Assembly: GCA_002398405.1 (NCBI GenBank)
Contig: DGYN01000129.1
Span: forward strand, 1-6,492
DNA length: 6,492 nt
Source: Caulobacteraceae bacterium UBA5005
GTDB lineage: Bacteria > Pseudomonadota > Alphaproteobacteria > Caulobacterales > Caulobacteraceae
Reading direction: 5' to 3'
The notes beneath the pieces were generated by a model that searched no databases, had not been told where the DNA came from, and worked only from the letters and a program-made list of their open reading frames with translations. Every line of letters starts with the position of its first letter. Position 1 is the stretch's first letter. Both the position numbers and the translations under genes were made by a program. Below are positions 1 through 5,080 of the stretch, one piece after another.

Positions 1-56
1 GTGGTCTTGCCGGCGCCGAGATAGCCGGTGAGGACGGTGACGGGGGTCTTGGTCAT
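1..56 (-). CDS. CobW/COG0523-family GTP-binding metallochaperone, N-terminal fragment
   Basis: Only the first 18 codons and two bases of the next lie in the window; the gene runs off the left edge. Reverse-complement translation gives MTKTPVTVLTGYLGAGKT. This is the opening beta-strand and Walker A P-loop (GYLGAGKT) of G3E-family COG0523 GTPases, in which the P-loop sits within about 20 residues of the start. Family members deliver metals such as zinc or cobalt to client proteins, powered by GTP hydrolysis in the cytoplasm; this fragment does not say which metal. The ATG at 56-54 is the natural start because the conserved strand begins at residue 5. There is no good Shine-Dalgarno, but a TATATA element lies at 71-66, so the transcript leader may be only a few bases. 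The gene is co-oriented with the DUF6152 gene, 79 bases downstream of its stop. Family call is sure; subfamily is not. Confidence 0.88.
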   Translation of the reverse strand, partial: MTKTPVTVLTGYLGAGKT

Positions 57-63
57 GGTGGGG

Positions 64-73
64 CCTATATAGG
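64..73 (-). promoter_or_regulatory. candidate -10 element for the CobW-like gene
   Basis: CCTATATAGG is a perfect 10-base palindrome. It contains TATATA at 71-66 on the minus strand, a reasonable -10. Transcription would then start at about 59, three bases before the ATG. No convincing -35 sits 16-18 bases upstream (TCTGGA is the best), so this is tentative. It could instead be a regulator site. Confidence 0.3.
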
Positions 74-135
74 GACGAGCCCGGGCATTCCAGATGGGTG
101 CGGCCAGTAAGATTTGCAGGAGGCGGTTGCGGAAC

Positions 136-522
136 CTAGTCCGGCGCGTTCCCGACCCGCACGCCGTCGATCGTGACGGTGACCATGCTTCCGCCGGGTC
201 CTCCGTCCTTCAGCGGGTGGACCACGATGACGGCCTTGTCGCCGGGCTTCACCGAGTTGCGTTTCCATCCATTGCGCGCCAGGCCGTTGGGACTGTTGCC
301 TTCGATGGACCATTCCACCTCGCGCCCGGTCGCGGGGTCCTTCACCATGAGCTGGATCCAGATGTGAGGGTTGGCCCACTGCATCTCCTTGACCGTGCCG
401 GTCAGGGTGAGGTTCTTCGTGGAATCGAACATCGCGAAGGAGTGGTGCGCGAAGGTGGATCCCGCCCCCAACAGGGCTATGGCGAAGCTTGCAGCGGCAG
501 CGAACTTTATCGAGTGTTTCAT
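136..522 (-). CDS. DUF6152-type secreted protein with predicted N-terminal His-His
   Basis: This 128-residue protein has a Sec signal peptide: Lys2/Lys6, a hydrophobic core at about 7-20, and a predicted cut after Ala25 (STFA). The mature protein would begin His26-His27-Ser-Phe-Ala-Met-Phe-Asp. The HHSFAMFD start, the TGTV...WANPHIWI segment (43-56), the SPNGLARNGW segment (77-86) and the KPGDKAVIVVHPLKDG segment (92-107) match what I recall of DUF6152, an uncharacterized family of small periplasmic proteins, probably mostly beta. His53 and His102 are further candidate metal ligands with His26/His27. There is no cysteine. The start codon overlaps the stop of the upstream GVW gene (ATGA), so translation is probably coupled. 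Function is unknown. A copper-binding role is inferred from the exposed N-terminal histidine and the nearby dicopper enzyme gene; a structural or substrate-binding role is equally open. Confidence 0.85.
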   Translation of the reverse strand: MKHSIKFAAAASFAIALLGAGSTFAHHSFAMFDSTKNLTLTGTVKEMQWANPHIWIQLMVKDPATGREVEWSIEGNSPNGLARNGWKRNSVKPGDKAVIVVHPLKDGGPGGSMVTVTIDGVRVGNAPD

Positions 523-1328
523 CCCCCGGGGCCCTTCTGAATCGCACCGTCCTTGCTGGGTGCGTCACGGTTGTTTTCTTCGCAGATGTATTCGATGAAT
601 CTCACCTCAGGACGCCAGTGGTAGACCAGCCGGTAGGTCCACGGCTTTGAGTAGGCGCCGGGGTCGTCCACCGTGATGAGGTTTTCAATCTGACGGCCGT
701 CAGCGCTCTTGGTCCATCGCTGGATCACGTGCAGCTTTTCAGAGTGCGGATCTCCGGCTTCGTTGATCAGGGTGTCTTTGACCAGCGCCACCGTATCGAT
801 CACCAGCGTATCGCCGTCCCAGCGTCCGACCGAGTGCCCCATGTAGGTGGGGTCCAGTTCGGCGGGATGCTCTTCGTTCATGAAGACGAACTGAAACAGA
901 TGCTGCACCTCGTGCAGGATCACCACCTGCTTTGGGGTTTGCAGAATCTGGATGGGATAGGGCGCTCCCATGACCCGCGGAACGCCGCTCGGCAGGCAGG
1001 CGGCGGTAGAGTCCCCGATCGGCCTGCCGATCCTTTGCGCCTCGGCCCTAAGGCGCGCCTCCGCCGCGGCCCACTCCAGGTAGGGCGGCGATCCGCCGCC
1101 GACCAGCGGGTAGCGGATCGAATACCCCCGCTGCATCCAGACGCCCGTGAAATCACGCGGGTCGGTAGAGGGCTGGGCGAGCGGACCCGGCGGCGGGGCG
1201 GCGGTTTGCGCCGTGGCGAGCTGCGCCGGGGCGCCCATGAAGCCGATCGCGGCGATTGCGAGACCCAAGACGGCGGCGCCGCGCCCGAGCCTGCTCAACG
1301 CCTTGCGCCGGTTGACCATCCCCCTCAT
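519..1328 (-). CDS. secreted GVW-family protein 1, function unknown (Tat-like signal)
   Basis: This 269-residue protein starts with a twin-arginine-like signal (NRRKALSRLG at 6-15), a hydrophobic stretch at about 18-33 and a likely cut after ATA (residue 40). The mature part has a DFTGVW motif (59-64), GDSTAACLPSGVPR (105-118), a DPTYMGHSVGRWDGDTLVIDT block in the middle, and DDPGAYSKPWT and YICEENNR near the end. Its only cysteines, Cys111 and Cys249, are both conserved in the paralog at 1429-2196, which suggests a disulfide. I recognise the pattern from uncharacterized periplasmic proteins common in Acidobacteria and some Proteobacteria; no biochemical role is known to me. The start at 1328 has GAAGGGGG about 12 bases upstream; an in-frame ATG at 1319 is an alternative that keeps the RR motif. 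It is first in an operon with the DUF6152 gene and divergent from its paralog. Confidence 0.82.
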   Translation of the reverse strand: MRGMVNRRKALSRLGRGAAVLGLAIAAIGFMGAPAQLATAQTAAPPPGPLAQPSTDPRDFTGVWMQRGYSIRYPLVGGGSPPYLEWAAAEARLRAEAQRIGRPIGDSTAACLPSGVPRVMGAPYPIQILQTPKQVVILHEVQHLFQFVFMNEEHPAELDPTYMGHSVGRWDGDTLVIDTVALVKDTLINEAGDPHSEKLHVIQRWTKSADGRQIENLITVDDPGAYSKPWTYRLVYHWRPEVRFIEYICEENNRDAPSKDGAIQKGPGG

Positions 1329-1428
1329 CCGCCGCCAGGGCCCCCTTCAAGTCGAGGGATGCAAGTGAATTTGCCTAGGGAAGTCAATAGCGCTACGCCT
1401 TTGCCTCGAACCGGTACGGAGGCGGGAA
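1329..1428. promoter_or_regulatory. divergent promoter region between the two GVW paralogs
   Basis: This 100-base gap must drive both genes. On the minus strand TTGACT at 1387-1382 is a good -35 (5 of 6), with TTGCAT at 1364-1359 as a weak -10 after 17 bases. On the plus strand TTGCCTA at 1371-1377, then 14 bases, then GCTACGCC at 1392-1399, loosely fits the Caulobacter housekeeping pattern (TTGACG ... GCTANAWC). TTTGCCT occurs twice, at 1370 and 1400, and TCGAGG (1352) is mirrored by CCTCGA (1404), so a shared regulator is possible. The plus-strand ribosome-binding site ACGGAGG lies at 1416-1422, six bases before the ATG at 1429. The promoters are inferred from motifs only. Confidence 0.4.
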
Positions 1429-2196
1429 ATGGCGAGGATCATAGCCGCAGGACGGGGCGGCCGTTGGCTACTCACCCTCTCGATCGCAGCCTTGCTGATC
1501 GGCAGCGCGGCGCAGGCCCAGCAACAGACCGCGGCGGTCGATCCCGGCGCGCCCAATTGGAATGGGGTCTGGAAAAGGGTCGGCAGCCTCAACTGGGATC
1601 CGACGCTCCCCCCGGGTCAGATCGATCAGCCGCCCCTGACGCCGGAGTTTCAGCAGAAATATCAGAAGAACATCGACAACATGAAGGCCGGCCGGCCAAC
1701 CGGCGATCCGACCGCTGCGTGCCTGCCGCAGGGCATGCCGCGCATCATGAACATGGTCTATCCGATGGAAATCTTCCAGCGGCCCGGACAGGTCGCCATC
1801 TTCGCGGAGTGGCAAAGCCAGGTTAGGCGCATCTACACCGACGGCCGAAAATACGACCCGGAGTCAGACCAGACCTACAATGGATATTCCACGGGCCATT
1901 GGGAAGGACGCGAGCTGGTCGTCGAAACCCGCGGCCTGCGGGGCGACATGGCGCTGACCCAGAACGGCCTGGCTCTATCGGACGCGCTCGTTGTGCAGGA
2001 GCGGTTTCGCCAGATCAGCGACGATGTGCTGGAGGACACGATCACCCTCATCGATCCAAAGGCGCTCACCAAACCCTGGACGGTCACCAAGACCTACAGG
2101 CGGGCGCCCGAGATGGAGATCATGGAATACGTTTGCCTGGAGAATAACCGAAACCCGATACTGCCCGACGGCACGACGGGGACCATTCTGAAATAG
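1429..2196 (+). CDS. secreted GVW-family protein 2, function unknown
   Basis: This 255-residue protein has a Sec signal peptide: Arg-rich start, hydrophobic core at about 13-25, cut near AQA at 28-30. The mature protein has NWNGVWKR (43-50), GDPTAACLPQGMPRIM (92-107), TYNGYSTGHWEGRELVVETRGL in the middle, DPKALTKPWT, and YVCLENNR near the end. These blocks align in order with protein 1 (519-1328), so the two are paralogs with moderate identity. Cys98 and Cys236 are its only cysteines and match Cys111/Cys249 there, consistent with one disulfide. The start is well supported by ACGGAGG six bases upstream of the ATG. It is transcribed divergently from protein 1. The TAG stop abuts a 29-base higA-like remnant, so the C-terminus could be a rearrangement end point, although the ending (ILPDGTTGTILK) looks natural. 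No enzymatic motif is recognised. Confidence 0.83.
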   Translation: MARIIAAGRGGRWLLTLSIAALLIGSAAQAQQQTAAVDPGAPNWNGVWKRVGSLNWDPTLPPGQIDQPPLTPEFQQKYQKNIDNMKAGRPTGDPTAACLPQGMPRIMNMVYPMEIFQRPGQVAIFAEWQSQVRRIYTDGRKYDPESDQTYNGYSTGHWEGRELVVETRGLRGDMALTQNGLALSDALVVQERFRQISDDVLEDTITLIDPKALTKPWTVTKTYRRAPEMEIMEYVCLENNRNPILPDGTTGTILK

Positions 2197-2225
2197 AAGG
2201 TCAAATTGCAAGAAGCGGCCTGATA
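2197..2225 (+). pseudogene. remnant of the 3' end of a higA antitoxin gene (29-base direct repeat, left copy)
   Basis: These 29 bases match 26 of 29 positions of 5686-5714, which covers the last eight codons, stop codon and two further bases of the intact higA gene. In the matching frame this copy reads KVKLQEAA then TGA; the intact gene reads KVKLLEAA then TGA. The mismatches are at 2206, 2210 and 2211, and two of the nine aligned codons differ. Similarity stops abruptly on the left, exactly at the TAG of the GVW gene, and fades after TGATA on the right. No start codon or other part of higA is present here. The likely origin is a second higBA copy lost by deletion or replacement, or a small segmental duplication. 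Confidence 0.65.
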
Positions 2226-2236
2226 GATCGGCCCTA

Positions 2237-2269
2237 ATGTCCGCTGTTAGCGCTCGCCTCACAGGACAT
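2237..2269. terminator. candidate bidirectional terminator hairpin between convergent genes
   Basis: ATGTCC (2237-2242) pairs with GGACAT (2264-2269). TGT (2245-2247) can extend the stem against ACA (2261-2263) across a two-base bulge. It lies between the stop of the plus-strand GVW gene (2196) and the stop of the minus-strand antitoxin gene (2277), where a shared terminator is expected. There is no T-tract on either side, so efficiency is doubtful. Confidence 0.3.
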
Positions 2270-2276
2270 CGCCAGC

Positions 2277-2615
2277 CTAAGCCACCTCTAGTTCGACCCG
2301 GCCGGCAACCTTGCTGATTGGGCGCCGCTCCACCCGAATGACGACATGCCCGCCAAGCCGCGTGATCGCGTCCAGGAGCTTGTCCGTCGACATGCCGGCG
2401 ATCTTACCGTTGTAGAGTTTGGAGAGGCGAGGCTGAGGGATGCCAACCAGGCGGCTGAACGCCACCTGGCCAAGGGAAAGCTCTTCCTGATAACGGAACA
2501 GCACCGCGACCAGGTCGGCTTTGTGGGATAACCGTTCGGCAACCGCGCCTTCAAAGCCGATGTCTTCGAAAACATTGCCGCTGCCTTCTTCATATTCAAT
2601 CTTTGCGGTGCTCAT
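2277..2615 (-). CDS. HTH (XRE/HTH_37-type) antitoxin of type II toxin-antitoxin module 1
   Basis: This 112-residue protein has an acidic N-terminal part with the NVFEDIGF motif (14-21) typical of antitoxins paired with Gp49-like toxins. A helix-turn-helix at about 47-68 follows (LSLGQVAFSRLVGIPQPRLS, then KLYNGK), and then a TDKLLDAITRLGGHVVIRV segment. In this family the antitoxin binds and neutralises the toxin and represses the shared promoter. Its ATG overlaps the toxin stop codon (ATGA at 2615-2612). A good ribosome-binding site, AAAGGA at 2628-2623, sits seven bases upstream inside the toxin gene. The order is toxin first, antitoxin second, as in higBA and related RelE-XRE modules. It is shorter in GC-rich runs than the flanking genes, suggesting recent acquisition. 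HTH and antitoxin role are sure; the exact subfamily is likely. Confidence 0.88.
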   Translation of the reverse strand: MSTAKIEYEEGSGNVFEDIGFEGAVAERLSHKADLVAVLFRYQEELSLGQVAFSRLVGIPQPRLSKLYNGKIAGMSTDKLLDAITRLGGHVVIRVERRPISKVAGRVELEVA

Positions 2616-2977
2616 GGCGTTTTCCTTTGTAGCTGGGTGTGAAGGGCTCTGGCGTCCTTAAGTCGGCGTTCGATCAGATCGATGTCGGCCTGCGGGGTCG
2701 CAATCCCGCCTTTCGATTTCTTCTGAAAACAGTGCAGGACATAGACCGCGCCCTCCAATTCGATTGTGAAGACCGCGCGATAGGTCTCCCCGTCGTGGTC
2801 CTCGGAAAGCTGCACGGCGCCTTTGAGCTTCCCCTTCAACGATTTTGCATCAGTGGGCGTTCGTCCCTGCTGAACACCGTCAAGCGCACCGCCAAAATCC
2901 TTCCGGACCGCGTCCGGCATGTTTGACAAGTCGCGTCGACTGCCGCCCATCCACCTGATCGGCTTTTTGGTCGTCAT
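2612..2977 (-). CDS. RelE/ParE-superfamily (phage Gp49-like) toxin of module 1
   Basis: This 121-residue protein shows the Gp49/HigB-like layout: KPIRWMGGSRRDL (5-17), MPDAVRKDFGGAL (20-32), AKSLKGKLKGAVQLSEDHDGETYRAVF (44-70) and VYVLHCFQKKSKGG (78-91), followed by a basic helical tail. Members of this superfamily are mRNA-cleaving toxins acting at the ribosome or related growth inhibitors. The core is complete and uninterrupted, so the toxin is probably functional. The ATG at 2977 begins the conserved KPIRW segment. There is no Shine-Dalgarno; the -10 lies six bases upstream, so the mRNA is predicted leaderless. It is first in the two-gene operon with the antitoxin and divergent from the monooxygenase gene. 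Cellular target is inferred from the family only. Confidence 0.88.
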   Translation of the reverse strand: MTTKKPIRWMGGSRRDLSNMPDAVRKDFGGALDGVQQGRTPTDAKSLKGKLKGAVQLSEDHDGETYRAVFTIELEGAVYVLHCFQKKSKGGIATPQADIDLIERRLKDARALHTQLQRKTP

Positions 2978-2983
2978 TCGTAA

Positions 2984-3011
2984 ATTATATCAAATCTGAT
3001 CTAATGATCAA
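2984..3011 (-). promoter_or_regulatory. promoter of toxin-antitoxin module 1 (leaderless)
   Basis: On the minus strand, -35 TTGATC (3011-3006, 4 of 6), a 16-base spacer and a perfect -10 TATAAT (2989-2984) precede the toxin ATG at 2977. Only six bases separate the -10 from the start codon, so transcription should begin at or within a base or two of the A of ATG. The stretch is conspicuously AT-rich for this window. Confidence 0.7.
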
Positions 3012-3017
3012 TCTGAA
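2989..3017. promoter_or_regulatory. operator-like inverted repeats over the module 1 promoter
   Basis: Two overlapping inverted repeats occupy the spacer and -35: ATCA-N4-TGAT at 2989-3000 and TGATC-N4-GATCA at 2997-3010. A direct repeat of AATCTGA occurs at 2993 and 3010, 17 bases apart. The position, between -10 and -35 of an autoregulated operon, fits binding by the module's HTH antitoxin. It may also affect the divergent monooxygenase gene. Confidence 0.5.
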
Positions 3018-3045
3018 CTCTCAGGCGGCAATGGGAAGATCCCGC

Positions 3046-3078
3046 GCCGGGCGCCCGGCTCTTGGCCGCTCTGCGGCC
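3046..3078. repeat. two tandem GC-rich palindromes upstream of the monooxygenase gene
   Basis: GCCGGGCGCCCGGC at 3046-3059 is a perfect 14-base palindrome. GGCCGC-TCT-GCGGCC at 3064-3078 is a six-base-stem hairpin. They lie between the divergent module 1 promoter and the monooxygenase gene. They could form cruciforms or hairpins that insulate the two transcription units. GC-rich palindromes are common at this base composition, so function is uncertain. Confidence 0.4.
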
Positions 3079-3097
3079 GGACTTCGCTCTTACGCCG

Positions 3098-3121
3098 TTT
3101 TGCGTGTACTCTGACGCAAAA
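3098..3121. promoter_or_regulatory. 24-base perfect inverted repeat, candidate operator of the monooxygenase gene
   Basis: TTTTGCGT at 3098-3105 and ACGCAAAA at 3114-3121 are perfect reverse complements separated by eight bases. The site ends six bases before the Shine-Dalgarno of the monooxygenase gene. Arm centres are 16 bases apart, roughly one and a half helical turns. It could be a dimeric regulator site, or a hairpin in the 5' leader. It is the strongest symmetric element in this gap and is not GC-rich, so it stands out from the background. Confidence 0.5.
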
Positions 3122-3139
3122 TTGCTGGGGGAATGGGTC

Positions 3140-4942
3140 TTGAAGACCATCGCAAAAGCACTGCTGATCGCCGCCTTCGCCACCCTGCCGTTCATGACGG
3201 GCATGGCGAACGGCCAAGCCCCGGCCAAGCCCGCGGGGGATTTCGCCCTCCTCGACCACAAGGGCTATTTCCATCACATGGCGTGGTACGACAACAACCG
3301 CGCCGTCGTCTTCCTGGTTCAGACCAACGCCAGCGCGGCCGCCCGCGCCGCGGCTCCCGGGTACCGGCAGACGATCGAGAAATACGCCGGCAAGGACCTC
3401 AAGTTCATGGTCCTCAACGCCGCCGGCGAGCCCCGCGCGGCGGTGGCGCAGACCGCCGCCGCCTGGGGGCTGGATGTCCCCGTCCTGATCGACGACGCGC
3501 AGATCGTCGCCGAGGCCCTCGAGGCCAAGACGGCGGGCGAGGTGCTGGTCTATGATCCCAAGAGCTTCCGCGTCGTGCACCGGGGGCCCGTCGGCCAAAG
3601 TCTCGACAAGGCGCTGGACGAGTTGCTGGCGGGCAAGGCCGTGGCGACGCGGGCCGTCGCTGTCCGAGGCGACGCCATCCGCTTTGCCGCCCGCGACGCG
3701 GACCTGGCCAAGGGCGTTTCCTACAGCCGCGACGTCGCGCCGATCCTGGCCAAGAACTGCGCCTCCTGCCACCGGGCGGGAGGGATCGGGCCCTTCGCGC
3801 TGGACAGCCACGCCATGGCCAAGAACTGGTCGCCGATGATCCGCGAGACCCTGCTCAACAAGCGCATGCCGCCCGGACAGATCGACCCGCACGTCGGCAA
3901 GTTCCTGAACGGCAATACGCTGACCGTCGCCGACCAGCAGAAGCTGTTGCACTGGATCGATCGGGGCTCGCCCAAGGACGGCAATAGCGACCCGCTGGCC
4001 CAGCTCAAGTGGCCGGAATCGGTCTGGACCTATGGCGAGCCGGATCTGGTGATCAATGTGCCGCCCCAGGCGATCCCCGCGACCGGCGTGATGGACTACA
4101 TCCGGGTCACCGTGCCGATCGATCTGAAGGAAGACCGGTACGTCCGGGCCAGCCAGTACGTGGCGGGCGACCGCACCGTCCTGCACCACACCCTGAATGA
4201 CCTGGTGGGCCCGGGAGGCCCCCGCAGCGACGCGGGCGACGCCTACATCCAGCCCTATGTGCCCGGCGTCCAGGCCTACCGCGAGCCGGAGAACACCGGC
4301 GGCCTGCTGCGCGCGGGCTCTTCGATCGCGCTGCAGCTCCACTACACCACCACCGGGCGCCAGACGACGGACGCCAGCAAGATCGGCGTCTGGTTCTATC
4401 CCAAGGGTGAGGAGCCGGCCAAACGCATGGCCGGCCAGTGCGCCTGCATCTTCACCCGCGACTGGAAAAGGATCCCGCCGGGCGACCCCAATTTCGAACA
4501 GTCCATGGCCATCACCATCCCCAGGGACGCCTATATCCACAGCTTCCTGCCCCACATGCACTTCCGCGGGAAATACATGCGCTTTGCCGCGCACTACCCG
4601 GACGGAAGGGTCGAAGAGCTGATCAACATCGCCAACTACAGCTACAACTGGCAGATCACCTACCAGCTGGCGGAGCCGAAACGGGTGCCGGGCGGCACGC
4701 GGATCGTGGCGACCGCGGCGTTCGACAACTCGGCCCAGAACAAGGCCAACCCCGACCCCAAGCGCTCGGTGCCGTGGGGCCAGCAAAGCTGGGACGAGAT
4801 GTTCTTCGGGGCCGTGCGCTGGCAGTACGTGGACCAGACCCCGCAGCCGGCGCGCCCGCGGGACGGGCGGGCCGCCAGCCTGCTGAACAGCCCGGCCCTG
4901 CGCGAGCGCGTCCAGCAACTCAGGGCGCGGGCGGGCGAGTAG
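3140..4942 (+). CDS. exported fusion: redoxin-like domain + cytochrome c + PHM-like dicopper monooxygenase
   Basis: The protein has 600 residues from a TTG start. TTG at 3140 is chosen because GGGGGAA (3127-3133) lies six bases upstream and it yields a clean signal peptide (basic KTIAK, hydrophobic core, cut near ANG at 23-25); the frame is open further upstream to a TTG at 3062. Residues about 33-190 resemble an AhpC/thioredoxin-type fold but contain no cysteine, so it cannot act as a peroxidase or disulfide enzyme. Residues about 195-290 form a cytochrome c domain: haem motif Cys207-Ala-Ser-Cys210-His211, likely axial Met243 in KRMPPGQ. Residues about 310-575 match the dicopper core of peptidylglycine hydroxylating monooxygenase: His349-His350 and His401 (first copper), His472, His474 and Met554 (second copper). 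Such enzymes hydroxylate C-H bonds with oxygen; here the cytochrome may replace ascorbate as electron source. Substrate is unknown. It acts in the periplasm. Confidence 0.85.
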   Translation: MKTIAKALLIAAFATLPFMTGMANGQAPAKPAGDFALLDHKGYFHHMAWYDNNRAVVFLVQTNASAAARAAAPGYRQTIEKYAGKDLKFMVLNAAGEPRAAVAQTAAAWGLDVPVLIDDAQIVAEALEAKTAGEVLVYDPKSFRVVHRGPVGQSLDKALDELLAGKAVATRAVAVRGDAIRFAARDADLAKGVSYSRDVAPILAKNCASCHRAGGIGPFALDSHAMAKNWSPMIRETLLNKRMPPGQIDPHVGKFLNGNTLTVADQQKLLHWIDRGSPKDGNSDPLAQLKWPESVWTYGEPDLVINVPPQAIPATGVMDYIRVTVPIDLKEDRYVRASQYVAGDRTVLHHTLNDLVGPGGPRSDAGDAYIQPYVPGVQAYREPENTGGLLRAGSSIALQLHYTTTGRQTTDASKIGVWFYPKGEEPAKRMAGQCACIFTRDWKRIPPGDPNFEQSMAITIPRDAYIHSFLPHMHFRGKYMRFAAHYPDGRVEELINIANYSYNWQITYQLAEPKRVPGGTRIVATAAFDNSAQNKANPDPKRSVPWGQQSWDEMFFGAVRWQYVDQTPQPARPRDGRAASLLNSPALRERVQQLRARAGE

Positions 4943-4953
4943 CCCGGTCGGGC
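4942..4953 (+). terminator. short hairpin at the monooxygenase stop codon
   Basis: GCCCG (4942-4946) and CGGGC (4949-4953) are inverted around two bases; a four-pair stem with a GGTC loop is the realistic fold. It overlaps the last base of the TAG stop and is followed by CTTCATCCT rather than a T-run. It is at best a weak terminator. Confidence 0.2.
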
Positions 4954-5001
4954 CTTCATCCTGAGGTTGCAGGAGGGCGAAGCTGGCCGTCGATGGCGCG
5001 C

Positions 5002-5041
5002 CTGAAGGCGGGCGGCATGCCCGCTCTTGGGCGGCCTTCAG
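5002..5041. repeat. nested 40-base hairpin between monooxygenase gene and higBA
   Basis: CTGAAGGC (5002-5009) pairs perfectly with GCCTTCAG (5034-5041). Inside it GCGGGC (5008-5013) pairs with GCCCGC (5019-5024) around GGCAT, sharing two bases with the outer arm. CCTTC/GAAGG can also form a competing small palindrome at the right arm. It may terminate the monooxygenase transcript or be a decayed intergenic palindromic repeat; TTCATCCTGAGG at 4955-4966 recalls intergenic repeats of Caulobacter relatives. No T-tract follows. Confidence 0.35.
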
Positions 5042-5080
5042 AAGGTCGGCTTGCCGCGGCAGGCAGTCGTGGAAAGATCG

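Noticed and set aside
65..568. Open frames overlapping the DUF6152 gene on both strands (65-568 minus and 94-540 plus).
   Set aside because: The frame at 136-522 has a signal peptide, conserved histidines and start/stop coupling with its neighbour; the others have none of these.
729..1826. A 365-codon plus-strand frame spanning both GVW genes and their divergent promoter.
   Set aside because: It crosses two well-supported genes on opposite strands, and its product is low-complexity Arg/Gly/Ala/Pro sequence.
3062..3139. An upstream TTG at 3062 as the start of the monooxygenase gene.
   Set aside because: It would place 26 polar residues before the hydrophobic signal core and would encode the inverted repeat. 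It has no ribosome-binding site, whereas TTG at 3140 has GGGGGAA at good spacing.
3008..4918. A 636-codon open frame on the minus strand, opposite the monooxygenase gene.
   Set aside because: It is a shadow of high third-position GC. The plus frame has a signal peptide, CASCH haem motif and the full copper ligand set; the minus frame shows only arginine-, glycine- and valine-rich sequence without a recognisable domain.
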